DNA of 64,000 bases from Corynebacterium aurimucosum ATCC 700975 (lineage in GTDB: Bacteria > Actinomycetota > Actinomycetes > Mycobacteriales > Mycobacteriaceae). Below the pieces are notes generated by a model, which worked only from the letters and a program-made list of their open reading frames with translations, was not told where the DNA came from and ran no database searches. The position numbers and the translations under genes are program-made. The number at the start of each line of letters is the position of its first letter. Within the stretch, counting starts at the first letter, position 1. The stretch spans positions 2,232,001 through 2,296,000 of the forward strand of contig NC_012590.1 in assembly GCF_000022905.1 (NCBI RefSeq). Reading direction: 5' to 3'. Below are positions 17,603 to 25,480 of this stretch, one piece after another.

Positions 17603-17775
17603 AGGAATTGGCCTTACCGCACCAGCAGCAGTCCCCTTATCACAGACCTAGGACTATCCGGTGTTGATTTCACAGATCGGGCCGTTGGAACCGATTCAAA
17701 ATCAAGATCACCGTATTATCCCAGGCTGCCCCAGGAATCCGTATCGGTTTATCCACACGAAATGTCCCTTAAGCC

Positions 17776-17783
17776 GGGTTAAG
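17776..17783. repeat. Right target-site duplication of the outer IS
   Basis: GGGTTAAG, partner of 14877-14884. It reconstructs a single original site between tRNA-Lys and the 2H phosphoesterase gene. Confidence 0.85.
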
Positions 17784-17797
17784 GGGGGGTTAGCCCC

Positions 17798-18304
17798 TTA
17801 ATCCCCGAAGACCTCCAAGCGCTGCGTCTTAGGCCGCCACCAGGCGGCAAGTTCGGCAGTGAATTCTTTATGCTCCGGCCCGGCAATCTCATCGAGGGCA
17901 CGCATATAGTCAGGCACCAGCGCCCGGGGCAGGCGCAACCCCATCGTCAGATGCGGCGTCCACCTTGGGCCGCGCCCCTCGGGATTCGCGGCGCTTATCT
18001 GGCGCGCAGCAATCTCTAGCTCATCGGTGGCCTCCAGAAGCCAGGCCACGGTCTGCTTGCTTTTCCTCCCGAACACCACCGTCCCGACGCGATGAAACAG
18101 CGCCGGCAGTAGCGTCGGCAACAGCGTGCGGGCCTCGTCGACGACTGCAGTCTCGAGCGCCGGCGCAAACGTTACCGTAATGTGCGGGCGCTGGTGCTGC
18201 ACCGGAAAGCCACGCTGAGCCAGGGCAGCATAGACTTCCCGGATCGTGTCTTCATCCTCCGGGGTGAGGTACAGCAGGAGGTTCTCGGGCGAATTTCGGC
18301 TCAC
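17798..18304 (-). CDS. 2'-5' RNA ligase / 2H phosphoesterase family protein
   Basis: 168 aa with the two H-x-T motifs that define the 2H phosphoesterase superfamily: PHITVTF near residue 41 and PHLTMGLR near residue 118, about 77 residues apart as expected. Members hydrolyse or form 2'-5' or cyclic phosphodiester bonds in RNA or nucleotides; the substrate here is unknown. It lies 11 bp downstream of the siderophore importer ATPase on the same strand, so it is probably co-transcribed, although no functional link is obvious. Confidence 0.85.
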   Translation of the reverse strand: MSRNSPENLLLYLTPEDEDTIREVYAALAQRGFPVQHQRPHITVTFAPALETAVVDEARTLLPTLLPALFHRVGTVVFGRKSKQTVAWLLEATDELEIAARQISAANPEGRGPRWTPHLTMGLRLPRALVPDYMRALDEIAGPEHKEFTAELAAWWRPKTQRLEVFGD

Positions 18305-18315
18305 ATGGCCCGAGT

Positions 18316-19077
18316 CTAACTAACCTCTCGCAGCGCCACGACAGGTTGCCCGCGGTGGTCCAGCACATCCGTCTCTACGCCATAGACCTCGCGCAAGAGT
18401 TCCTCCGTGAGCACCTCCCCCGGAGCGCCGTGAGCGCGTCCCTTGCCGCCGTGAAGCACGACAAGCTGATCGCACATCCGGGCGGCCAGATTGATGTCAT
18501 GAATCGCCACCAACGCAAGGCTGCCTTCCTCCCGAGCTTTTGCCCGCACGCGGCCCAAGACGAAGAGCTGGCGGTTGAGATCGAGGGCGGAAGTGGGCTC
18601 GTCGAGAAGCATGAGCCCAGGGGTCCCCACGAGCATCTGCGCCACGGCGACGAGCTGGCGCTGGCCTCCAGAGAGCTCATTGAGGTAGCGCTGCGCAATC
18701 TCATCGAGCCCCATGGAGTGCAGGACCTCGGCTGTGCGGGTGATTGGGTCCTCGCATGCTTCGCGCCGCGCCGCAATCAGCACCGCCTCAAACGCCCGCA
18801 GCGCCGCGGTGTGCGGCAGGCCCTGCGGCACGTAGCCAATGAGCTGGCGGCGCCGCTGCCCGCGCGGGGCTTGGCCGTCGACACGAAAATCAACCGTGCC
18901 ACCCCGCGCGCGGTGCACGCCGGCGAGCGCCTTAATGGTGGTGGTCTTGCCAGACGCGTTCGGCCCCAGCAAGCCCACCACCTGCCCGCCGCGCAGCGTG
19001 GGGAGACTCAGCCCATCTACCACCGTGCGCGAACCATAGCCGGCGGTCAGATCAGCGATGGTGAGTTCTACGTCCAC
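18316..19077 (-). CDS. Iron-siderophore ABC transporter, ATP-binding protein
   Basis: 253-aa FecE/FepC-type ATPase. Walker A GPNASGKTT near residue 37, Q-loop YVPQGLPH, signature ELSGGQRQLVAVAQML, Walker B MLLLDEPTSALDL, H-loop ALVAIHDINLAARMCD. The start is a GTG at 19077, overlapping the permease stop by 10 bp, so translation is probably coupled. It energises the permease at 19068-20183. Confidence 0.94.
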   Translation of the reverse strand: MDVELTIADLTAGYGSRTVVDGLSLPTLRGGQVVGLLGPNASGKTTTIKALAGVHRARGGTVDFRVDGQAPRGQRRRQLIGYVPQGLPHTAALRAFEAVLIAARREACEDPITRTAEVLHSMGLDEIAQRYLNELSGGQRQLVAVAQMLVGTPGLMLLDEPTSALDLNRQLFVLGRVRAKAREEGSLALVAIHDINLAARMCDQLVVLHGGKGRAHGAPGEVLTEELLREVYGVETDVLDHRGQPVVALREVS

Positions 19078-20183
19078 AATGCCCTCCTCCGGGTCATGAC
19101 GATGGCGATGAAGAACGGTACGCCCAATAGTGAGGTCACGATGCCAATGGGGATGGCCAGCCCGGGCTTAATGACGAGGCTCAGCGCATGGGCGGCACAC
19201 ATCACCGCCGCGCCCGCGGCCATGGATGCCGGCACGAAGTAGCGTTGATCCTCCCCCACCAGCATGCGCGCGATGTGAGGGCCTACTAGGCCGATAAAGC
19301 CGATGATGCCAGCGAAGGCCACGGTGGTGGCCGCGACGAGTGAGACCACGACGAGAACGATCACGCGCAGACGGGAGGTGTTGACACCGAGGGCGGTGGC
19401 GCGGGCATCGCCAAGCCGCAGCGCCGTCAGCCGCCACGACAGCGCGCCCAGGATGGGCAGCGCCACTGCAAGCGCGCTGGCTAGCACGGCGTTGGCCTGC
19501 CAGCTGGCGCGGGTGAGCGAGCCCATGGACCAGAAAACGATCTGCTGGAGAGCCTCGCTGGAAGAACGGTATTGAATGAGCGCCAGCATGGCCTGAAAGA
19601 AGAAGACGAGGCCGATGCCGAGCAGCACCATCGTCTCGGACTTCGCGCCGCGGATAACGGCAGCAACGACGATGATGGCCGTGGCGAGCGCCGCCGACAG
19701 CCACGCGATAAGCGCGAGGTTGAACTGCGGCTGGGCCAAAAGCTGCCAACGCAACACGATGGCACTGGCTCCGCCGAAGGCAGCCGCCGCGGAAATACCG
19801 AGAGTAAAGGGTTCCGCCAGCGGATTATCCAGGATGGTTTGCATCTGTGCGCCAGCCAGTGACAGGCTGGCGCCGATAAGCAGCGCCATGACAGCCATAG
19901 GCAGGCGCAGGCTCCACAGGACTGTACGCGTTTGCTTGTCGACACCTCCCGGATCCACCATCCCCCGCAGCACCTGACCCGGGGTGAGGTCGATGGCGCC
20001 GACGATAACGCTGACGACGAAGGCAGCGAGAGCCACGACGATAAGCCCGGCGACGATGGCGATGCGGCGGCGTGTTACACGGGAGTGCTCGCGTGCCAGG
20101 GCCTCCACGGGAAGAACTGCGGTTTCTGCGCGCGTGGTCCGTTCTGGGCTTGCCGAGCGCCCAGTTGATGTGAGAATGCTCAT
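19068..20183 (-). CDS. Iron-siderophore ABC transporter, permease
   Basis: 371-aa FecCD-family permease with about nine hydrophobic spans. Family motifs: VDLYGR-like regions are absent, but LPMAVMALLIGASLSLAGAQ, MQTILDNPLAEPFTLGIS, LLGIGLVFFFQAMLALIQY, GFIGLVGPHIARMLVGED and GIVTSLLGVPFFIAIVMTR are present. Start: the ATG at 20183 overlaps the end of the binding-protein gene region by spacing only (2 bp after its stop); longer frames to 20354 run inside that gene and are rejected. It forms the channel for ferric-siderophore uptake. Confidence 0.94.
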   Translation of the reverse strand: MSILTSTGRSASPERTTRAETAVLPVEALAREHSRVTRRRIAIVAGLIVVALAAFVVSVIVGAIDLTPGQVLRGMVDPGGVDKQTRTVLWSLRLPMAVMALLIGASLSLAGAQMQTILDNPLAEPFTLGISAAAAFGGASAIVLRWQLLAQPQFNLALIAWLSAALATAIIVVAAVIRGAKSETMVLLGIGLVFFFQAMLALIQYRSSSEALQQIVFWSMGSLTRASWQANAVLASALAVALPILGALSWRLTALRLGDARATALGVNTSRLRVIVLVVVSLVAATTVAFAGIIGFIGLVGPHIARMLVGEDQRYFVPASMAAGAAVMCAAHALSLVIKPGLAIPIGIVTSLLGVPFFIAIVMTRRRALWT

Positions 20184-20185
20184 GA

Positions 20186-21406
20186 CTAATTGGTGCTGAA
20201 GAAGGTTCCGTCGCCTGGGACGGGCGAGTATTTCTCTTGGGCTTCTGCCCATTCTTGCTGCACGTTGACGTCGGTGTAATCCTCCGGGTGGAGCCACGCG
20301 GCGATCTGGAGGAGTGCTAGGTAGTTGAAGGGCGAGTTGTAGAACTGGTGCCACAGGCCATGGAGGTTGTGCTCCTTGACGGCGGAGAGGTCCTCAAAAC
20401 CAGGTTGGACGCCGGCCAGCGTGGCAGCGCTGTCGTGGGCATCCTTATCGCTGATGCCATAGCCGACGGCAGCGAATCCGGTGTGCCCTTTTGCGTTATC
20501 GACCTTGGCGGACCAGTCGCCGCCGGTAGCAATGATCATGTCGGGATCGGCGTCGATGACCTTCTCCGGGGTCAGCGCGCCGGACTCACCTTCGATGATG
20601 TCGTCTGCCACGTTCTTCCCGCCGGCGACGTTGACCAGCTCAGAAATGTTGGAGTCGTTCCACGAGCCACAGCAGTCGGAAATACCTGCTGCGCGCCACA
20701 CGAAGGTAGAGGGCTTGCCCTGCGCCTTGGTGGCGCGCTCGGTCACCAGGTCCACATTCTTTTGCCAGTCCGCGATGAACTCCTCCGCGCGGTCCTCGTG
20801 GCCAAAGATATCGGCGAATATTCTCATGGTGGGGACGGTGTTCTCCAAGGGCTTGGCGCGGAAGTCTGTGACGGCATAGGTCAGGCCGGCCTGGTCCAGC
20901 TTGTCAGTGAGCCCAGCGGTCTGGGAGGCTTCGTACTGATCCTTGGAGAGCACGATGAGGTCTGGGTCGAGGCTGATGAGCTCCTCCACGGTGACGTCGC
21001 CCTTGGTGAAGCCGCCGATTTCGGGCAGCTCGTTGACTTTGGGCGTGGCCTTTTCCAGCTCGTGGTAGTAGTCGGGCACGTTCTGCTTCAGGTCCGATCC
21101 GATGGCCACGACCTTGTCCAGCGGATCTTCCTTGTTAAGGATGCCGGTGGCAAAGACGCTGCGGCCCTCTCCCAGGATTACGCGTTCTGGCTCGTGGTCC
21201 AGCTCCACTTGGCGGCCGGCAAGGTCTGTGAAACTCACAGCGGCGGTCCCTTGCGCTCCCGTTGACTGCTCGCTGCCGGCATCGGCATTGTCGGAAGCAC
21301 AGCCCGCCAGCGCGCCAGCCAGCGCCGTCACAATGGCACACGCTCCTACCACTCGCCCGGCGCGGTGACGGGATGCCTGAGCTGCAGGCGTCGATACGTG
21401 AAGCAC
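20186..21406 (-). CDS. Iron-siderophore ABC transporter, substrate-binding lipoprotein
   Basis: 406 aa. Signal peptide with lipobox LAGC (Cys36), then a type III binding fold: TDLAGRQVELDHEPERVI, EELISLDPDLIVLSKDQY, LTPEKVIDADPDMIIATGG and a C-terminal AAWLHPE, FecB/PeuA-like. The length is longer than usual (300-350 aa), with an insertion including the Cys pair in SDCCGSWND. Start: a GTG at 21406 with GGAG at good spacing is preferred over the in-frame start at 21442. First gene of the importer operon, with a DtxR-like box about 55 bp upstream. The siderophore is not predictable from sequence. Confidence 0.92.
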   Translation of the reverse strand: MLHVSTPAAQASRHRAGRVVGACAIVTALAGALAGCASDNADAGSEQSTGAQGTAAVSFTDLAGRQVELDHEPERVILGEGRSVFATGILNKEDPLDKVVAIGSDLKQNVPDYYHELEKATPKVNELPEIGGFTKGDVTVEELISLDPDLIVLSKDQYEASQTAGLTDKLDQAGLTYAVTDFRAKPLENTVPTMRIFADIFGHEDRAEEFIADWQKNVDLVTERATKAQGKPSTFVWRAAGISDCCGSWNDSNISELVNVAGGKNVADDIIEGESGALTPEKVIDADPDMIIATGGDWSAKVDNAKGHTGFAAVGYGISDKDAHDSAATLAGVQPGFEDLSAVKEHNLHGLWHQFYNSPFNYLALLQIAAWLHPEDYTDVNVQQEWAEAQEKYSPVPGDGTFFSTN

Positions 21407-21461
21407 GATTTCTCCTTCAAACTTTCGTCTTGTGGTCTGCACGGAGGCTCATACTACACCG

Positions 21462-21480
21462 GCAGGTAGGGCTACCCAAA
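21462..21480. promoter_or_regulatory. Candidate DtxR box upstream of the siderophore importer
   Basis: GCAGGTAGGGCTACCCAAA matches the DtxR consensus at 13 of 19 positions with dyad symmetry (GGTAGGGCTACC). A second, weaker AGGATAGGCAA follows at about 21489-21499. Confidence 0.45.
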
Positions 21481-21601
21481 GCTTAGATAGGATAGGCAAT
21501 ACTTCTACTAACGCATACCGAGCGCAAAAATGCCCCACCCCGGACATTTCCCAAGGCAGGGCTTCTACGCACGCAGTCGCGCCCAATGGCGCTAGCCGGC
21601 G

Positions 21602-21880
21602 TTAGCGGCGCTCAGCAAGCAGGCGCTGCAGCTCCTTGATGTCGGACTTACGACGCTTGGAGCGGAAGACAGAAAAAGCGATGAGGCCTACGACAGCCGC
21701 GCCAACGCCGGCGAGCGCCATCTGCACATTGCGCTCCTGCAGCTTCTGGGTTGCCGCGCCCTTAGCGTCCTCAACGAAGTTCTGCGGCTTGCTGCGATCA
21801 GCGAGCTCATCCAAGGTGCTAGCCAGCTGACGGCGGGTGCGCTCGATGTCGCGCTGGATATCATCAATGTTGCGTGCCAC
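21602..21880 (-). CDS. DUF3618-domain protein
   Basis: 92 aa. The DUF3618 signature is clear: DIQRDIERTRRQLASTLDEL, then one membrane span (MALAGVGAAVVGLIAFSVF) and a basic tail. The function of the family is unknown. The GTG start at 21880 has AGGAG six bases upstream. A perfect CGGTTAG/CTAACCG inverted repeat lies at 21919-21939 in its promoter region. It is divergent from bcp. Confidence 0.85.
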   Translation of the reverse strand: MARNIDDIQRDIERTRRQLASTLDELADRSKPQNFVEDAKGAATQKLQERNVQMALAGVGAAVVGLIAFSVFRSKRRKSDIKELQRLLAERR

Positions 21881-21918
21881 GTGAATCTCCTGAATTTTGG
21901 CTTCGTTCGGTGTTGTTG

Positions 21919-21939
21919 CGGTTAGCGTCTTTCTAACCG
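21919..21939. promoter_or_regulatory. Inverted repeat upstream of the DUF3618 gene
   Basis: CGGTTAG and CTAACCG with a 7-nt spacer, followed by a third GGTTCTAACG. It may be an operator or the stem of a short hairpin. Confidence 0.35.
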
Positions 21940-22065
21940 TTGTGGTTCTAACGTGGACATTCTACATTGACCACCAGCTCCCCTGCAGAGTTGGCCAAGA
22001 TTTGTCTCAGCTGTGCTGCGGCGAGCAAACTTAGATTCACCAAAGAGCCCTAAGGGAGAGCACGG

Positions 22066-22071
22066 TAAGCT
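22066..22071 (+). promoter_or_regulatory. -10 box for a leaderless bcp transcript
   Basis: TAAGCT ends seven bases before the ATG at 22079. GGGAGAG lies too far upstream (over 20 bases) to serve as a ribosome site. Confidence 0.35.
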
Positions 22072-22078
22072 AGACACC

Positions 22079-22549
22079 ATGACTGAAGCACAACGACTGT
22101 CCGTAGGAGACAAAGCCCCCGCTTTTTCCTTGAGCGATGATTCCGGCAACACTGTGAGCCTGAGCGACTATGCCGGCCAGCGCGTCGTGGTTTACTTCTA
22201 CCCGCGCGCCAACACCCCTGGCTGCACGAAGGAGGCCTGTGACTTCCGCGATAGCTTGGAGCAGCTCAACGGCATGAACATCGCCGTGGTAGGCATCTCC
22301 CCCGATAAGCCCGAGGCCCTGGCGAAATTCCGCGAGGACCACGAGCTGAACTTCCCGCTGCTGTCGGACCCCGACAAGGAAGTCATGACGGCTTATGGCG
22401 CTTTCGGCGAAAAGAAGAATTACGGCAAGATCGTCCAGGGTGTCATCCGCTCCACGTTCCTCGTCGAGGAAGACGGCACCATTGGCCAAGCCATGTACAA
22501 CGTCAAGGCCACCGGCCACGTCGCCCGCGTGCTCAAGGGGCTCAACTAA
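22079..22549 (+). CDS. bcp: Thioredoxin-dependent thiol peroxidase (Bcp/PrxQ peroxiredoxin)
   Basis: 156-aa peroxiredoxin that reduces hydroperoxides. Peroxidatic Cys in PRANTPGCTKEACDFRD with the resolving Cys five residues later, then GISPDKPEALAKF, LLSDPDKEVMTAYGAFGEK and RSTFLVEEDGTI. Start: the ATG at 22079 gives the family-typical MTEAQRLSVGDKAPAF; an in-frame GTG at 22013 is not supported. It lies 3 bp ahead of fasR, the same pair and order as bcp-fasR in C. glutamicum. Confidence 0.95.
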   Translation: MTEAQRLSVGDKAPAFSLSDDSGNTVSLSDYAGQRVVVYFYPRANTPGCTKEACDFRDSLEQLNGMNIAVVGISPDKPEALAKFREDHELNFPLLSDPDKEVMTAYGAFGEKKNYGKIVQGVIRSTFLVEEDGTIGQAMYNVKATGHVARVLKGLN

Positions 22550-22552
22550 ACC

Positions 22553-23191
22553 GTGGAATCTAGCTCGAAGTCACCGGAGATACTGGTCCCTAGGCGTCGC
22601 CCAGCGCAGGCGCGTAGCCGGGCCAAGTATGACCGGATTTTGTCCTGCGCGCGGGAGACGCTCGTGGACTATGGCTTCGAGTCCTTTACTTTCGACGAAG
22701 TCTCGCGCCGCGCAGAAGTGCCGATTGGCACGCTTTATCAATACTTCGCCAACAAGTACGTTTTAATCTGCGAGCTGGACCGCCAAGACACCGCGGAGAT
22801 GCTGGCGGAGGTCGAGCGCTTTTCCCAGCGCGTTCCGGCCCTGCAATGGCCGGACTTCCTTGAAGAATTCATCGACCGTATGGCCCGCGTCTGGCGCAAC
22901 GATCCTTCGCGCCGGGCGGTGTGGCATGCCGTTCAGTCCACACCCGCCACCCGCGCCACGGCTGCTGACACCGAGCTGAGCCTGCTCAAGCCGATCGCGG
23001 AAATCATCGAGCCTCTTGCCCAAGGTATGGACGCTAACGCCCGCGTGGAAATTGCGGCCTTCCTCGTCCACACCGTGGTCTCGCTGCTCAACTACAGCAC
23101 CATGCGCTCCGAGGAGAGCTTCGATGGCGTGGTGGAAGAGATTAAGCGCATGCTCATCGCCTACCTCTTCGCCATCGCCACGAGCGCCTAG
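22553..23191 (+). CDS. fasR: TetR-family regulator, probable FasR (fatty acid synthesis regulator)
   Basis: 212 aa. TetR HTH at about residues 22-68 (AKYDRILSCARETLVDYG, FDEVSRRAEVPIGTLYQYF), and a C-terminal ligand domain. GTG start 3 bp after the bcp stop, so probably co-transcribed. In C. glutamicum the order bcp-fasR-acpS-(other genes)-fasB is known, and FasR represses fas and acc genes. Here acpS and a type I FAS follow in the same arrangement, which supports the assignment. The acyl effector is inferred from family. Confidence 0.82.
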   Translation: MESSSKSPEILVPRRRPAQARSRAKYDRILSCARETLVDYGFESFTFDEVSRRAEVPIGTLYQYFANKYVLICELDRQDTAEMLAEVERFSQRVPALQWPDFLEEFIDRMARVWRNDPSRRAVWHAVQSTPATRATAADTELSLLKPIAEIIEPLAQGMDANARVEIAAFLVHTVVSLLNYSTMRSEESFDGVVEEIKRMLIAYLFAIATSA

Positions 23192-23204
23192 GTCATGGCG
23201 TGGG

Positions 23205-23636
23205 TTATGGCGTGGGCCGCGAAAGGTACACGATAGCGGTGGCGTAGTCGCCATCGTGGCTAATGGACAGCGCCATAGAAAAATCCCCGAGGGATTCCCG
23301 CGCGAGGCAGGCGATCTCACCACGCAACTCGAGTGCCACGCGCCCCCACGCATCCGGGCGAACTTCAATCTCCGCCCAGTCCACGGCCTCCTCCGCTAGG
23401 GCCGGCGGACGCCCGTAGAGCGCTTGCGACCACGCCTTAATGAAGGCCTCCTTGGCTGCCCAGCGCCCCGCGAGATGCTGCGCGCGGGCAGCACCGCTCA
23501 CTCCTCGGGCCTGCGCCACGCGCAGCTCGGAGGCACTAAAAACCTGCGCAAAGCGCGTACCGGGAAGCTCCAGCTGCTGCGCAAAGGATGGGATGTGCAC
23601 TAGGTCGGTGCCCACGCTCACGCCACTCATAGTCAT
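23205..23636 (-). CDS. acpS: Holo-[acyl-carrier-protein] synthase
   Basis: 143-aa phosphopantetheinyl transferase. Motifs VGTDLVHIPSF (Mg-binding Asp), HLAGRWAAKEAFIKA (Glu/Lys core) and MALSISHDGDYATAIV. It attaches phosphopantetheine to the ACP domain of the type I FAS encoded nearby. It is convergent with fasR (13-bp gap). The start may be the ATG at 23636 or the ATG six bases later (MSGVSVGTD); no clear ribosome site decides. Confidence 0.93.
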   Translation of the reverse strand: MTMSGVSVGTDLVHIPSFAQQLELPGTRFAQVFSASELRVAQARGVSGAARAQHLAGRWAAKEAFIKAWSQALYGRPPALAEEAVDWAEIEVRPDAWGRVALELRGEIACLARESLGDFSMALSISHDGDYATAIVYLSRPTP

Positions 23637-23666
23637 GCAGGCCAGCTTAGTTGCGCCAACCGTGGT

Positions 23667-24419
23667 CTAACGCGCCAGCTCCTGCTTGAGCTCCTCCAGC
23701 TCGTCGCCGCCGGCCATCCACTGGGTCAGCTCTGGCAGCGTGACCTCTTCTTTGGAAGCATCCAGGGACATCTGCCCCACCGTGAGCACGATGAAATGAT
23801 CGCCCACGAGGTAGGCGTGCTGCGGGTTGTGCGTAATGAACACCACGCCCATGCCGCGTTCGCGGGCGGCATCGATAAAGCGCAGCACCATGCCCGATTG
23901 CTTCACGCCGAGCGCGGCGGTCGGCTCGTCCAAGATGATGTAGCGCGCGCCGAAGTAGATGGCGCGAGCAATGGCGACCACTTGGCGCTGGCCGCCGGAG
24001 AGAGCGGAGAGTTCCACGGAGACGTCGCCAAGCTCAATGCCCATCTCGGACAGCTGCTCGTTCGTAATCCGCTTCATCTCTTCCTCACGCAAGCTCCCCA
24101 GCGCCCCGGTGAGCTCTTGGCCCAGGAAGAAGTTGCGCCACACCGGCAACGAGGGCACCAGCGCCAAATCCTGGTACACGGTGGCGATACCGGCATCGAG
24201 GGAATCGCGCGGGCTGGCGAAACTCACCTCTTCCCCATCGACGGTGATGGTGCCGCCGGTGGGCTGGTTGAGGCCGGCGAGGATCTTAATCAGCGTGGAT
24301 TTGCCCGCGCCGTTATCACCCAGCACACAAGTCACTGCGCCTTCCTTGACGCTGAGGTTGATGCCGCGCAGGGCGTGGAAGTTGCCGAAGGTTTGGGAAA
24401 TATCGTGCAGCTCAATCAT
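23667..24419 (-). CDS. Sugar-type ABC transporter, ATP-binding protein (single-domain)
   Basis: 250 aa. Walker A GDNGAGKST near residue 34, Q-loop VYQDLALVPSLPVWRNFFLG, signature ALSGGQRQVVAIARAI, Walker B YIILDEPTAALGV, H-loop VVFITHNPQHAY. This is a single ABC domain like FrcA, unlike RbsA, which has two. It lies 2 bp downstream of the permease gene, in one operon with the permease and binding protein. The substrate is a sugar or polyol by family only. Confidence 0.92.
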   Translation of the reverse strand: MIELHDISQTFGNFHALRGINLSVKEGAVTCVLGDNGAGKSTLIKILAGLNQPTGGTITVDGEEVSFASPRDSLDAGIATVYQDLALVPSLPVWRNFFLGQELTGALGSLREEEMKRITNEQLSEMGIELGDVSVELSALSGGQRQVVAIARAIYFGARYIILDEPTAALGVKQSGMVLRFIDAARERGMGVVFITHNPQHAYLVGDHFIVLTVGQMSLDASKEEVTLPELTQWMAGGDELEELKQELAR

Positions 24420-24421
24420 GG

Positions 24422-25480
24422 TTATCGCTTCCTCGTAAAGTTGGCCACCGAGGTGTTCGTGAGCACGGCGAAGAGCAGCATGGCGCCGAGGAAGAACTTG
24501 AACCAGTCGGGGTTCCAGCCGGCGTACACGATGCCCTGGTTGGTCATGCCGAAGATAAGCGCGCCGATGGCTGTGCCCACTGCGGTGCCGCGCCCGCCGG
24601 TCATGGAGCAGCCGCCAATGACCGCGGCGATGATGTAGAGGAACTCGTTACCAATACCTTGGCCGGCCTGGATGGAGTCGAAGGCAAAGAGGGTGTGCAT
24701 GCCCACGAACCACGCCGCGAAGCCGACGAGCATGAACAGCGCCACCTTGACACGGCGCACGGGAACGCCAACGGCGCGGGCGGCTTCATCGTCGCCACCC
24801 ACGGCGAAGATCCAGTTTCCCCAGCGCGTTTTGTACAGCACCCACGAGGCGATGGCCACGAAGAGGATCCACCAGATGACGGTGGCGCGGATGCTCAAGC
24901 TGCCAATGTGGATGGTGCCGGCAAAAATGACGCGAGCAGAACCGAAGCCCTCCATGTCAGCGATGGTGGGGGTGGCCACCTGGCCGGTCACCAGCTTGGT
25001 AATCGCCAGGTTGAGGCCCTGCAGCATGAGGAATGCCGCCAGCGTAATAAGGAAGGAATCGATCTTGGTGCGCACCACAAGAAAGCCGTTGAGCGCACCG
25101 ATGGCCAGCGCGGTGATGAGGGACAGCCCCACGCCCACCCACGAGTTGAGGTGGAAATTGTAGTTGAGCATGGTGGCCACGAGCGCCGCGGAGGTCACCG
25201 CCACGCCGGAGGACAAATCAAACTCATTACCAATCATGAGCAGACCCACCGCTAGGGCCACGATACCCAGCGTGGAGCTGGCGTAGAGCACCGTGGAGAA
25301 GGCCTCCACCGAGCGGAAGGCGGGCGCCACGATCATGAAGAGGACGAAGATGACCACCGCGCCGAGCAGGCTGGCCAGCTCCGGGCGGCGGATGAGCCGC
25401 GCGAAGCCGCTGCGGCGGGTCAGGCGCGTATCGGCGGGGCTAGATAGCGCCTCGTCTGATGCACTAGCGGTTTCGCTCAT
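24422..25480 (-). CDS. Sugar-type ABC transporter, permease (RbsC-like)
   Basis: 352 aa with about 9 hydrophobic spans. Motifs of the BPD_transp_2 family: EFDLSSGVAVTSAALVATML, GLSLITALAIGALNGFLVV, IDSFLITLAAFLMLQGL, YIIAAVIGGCSMTGGRGTAV and GALIFGMTNQGI. Its start overlaps the binding-protein stop by 4 bp (ATGA-type). Confidence 0.92.
   Translation of the reverse strand: MSETASASDEALSSPADTRLTRRSGFARLIRRPELASLLGAVVIFVLFMIVAPAFRSVEAFSTVLYASSTLGIVALAVGLLMIGNEFDLSSGVAVTSAALVATMLNYNFHLNSWVGVGLSLITALAIGALNGFLVVRTKIDSFLITLAAFLMLQGLNLAITKLVTGQVATPTIADMEGFGSARVIFAGTIHIGSLSIRATVIWWILFVAIASWVLYKTRWGNWIFAVGGDDEAARAVGVPVRRVKVALFMLVGFAAWFVGMHTLFAFDSIQAGQGIGNEFLYIIAAVIGGCSMTGGRGTAVGTAIGALIFGMTNQGIVYAGWNPDWFKFFLGAMLLFAVLTNTSVANFTRKR

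Larger units (their letters stand above)
14885..17775 (-). mobile_element. Outer IS1249-like insertion sequence, interrupted by a second IS
   Basis: Terminal inverted repeats begin GGCTTAAGGGACA at 14885 and end TGTCCCTTAAGCC at 17775; the shared core is AAGGGACATTTCGTGTGGAT. It is flanked by the 8-bp duplication GGGTTAAG, as expected for the IS256 superfamily. Subtracting the inner element and its extra 8 bp leaves about 1447 bp, a normal size. The left end carries the terminal repeat twice (from 14888 and from 16370), and the inner element has landed between the two copies. The transposase at 16391-17602 is intact, so the outer element may be inactive only because its left end is split. Confidence 0.85.

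Noticed and set aside
14885..17775. Composite transposon formed by two ISs
   Set aside because: The two ISs are nested, not flanking cargo; no passenger gene lies between them.
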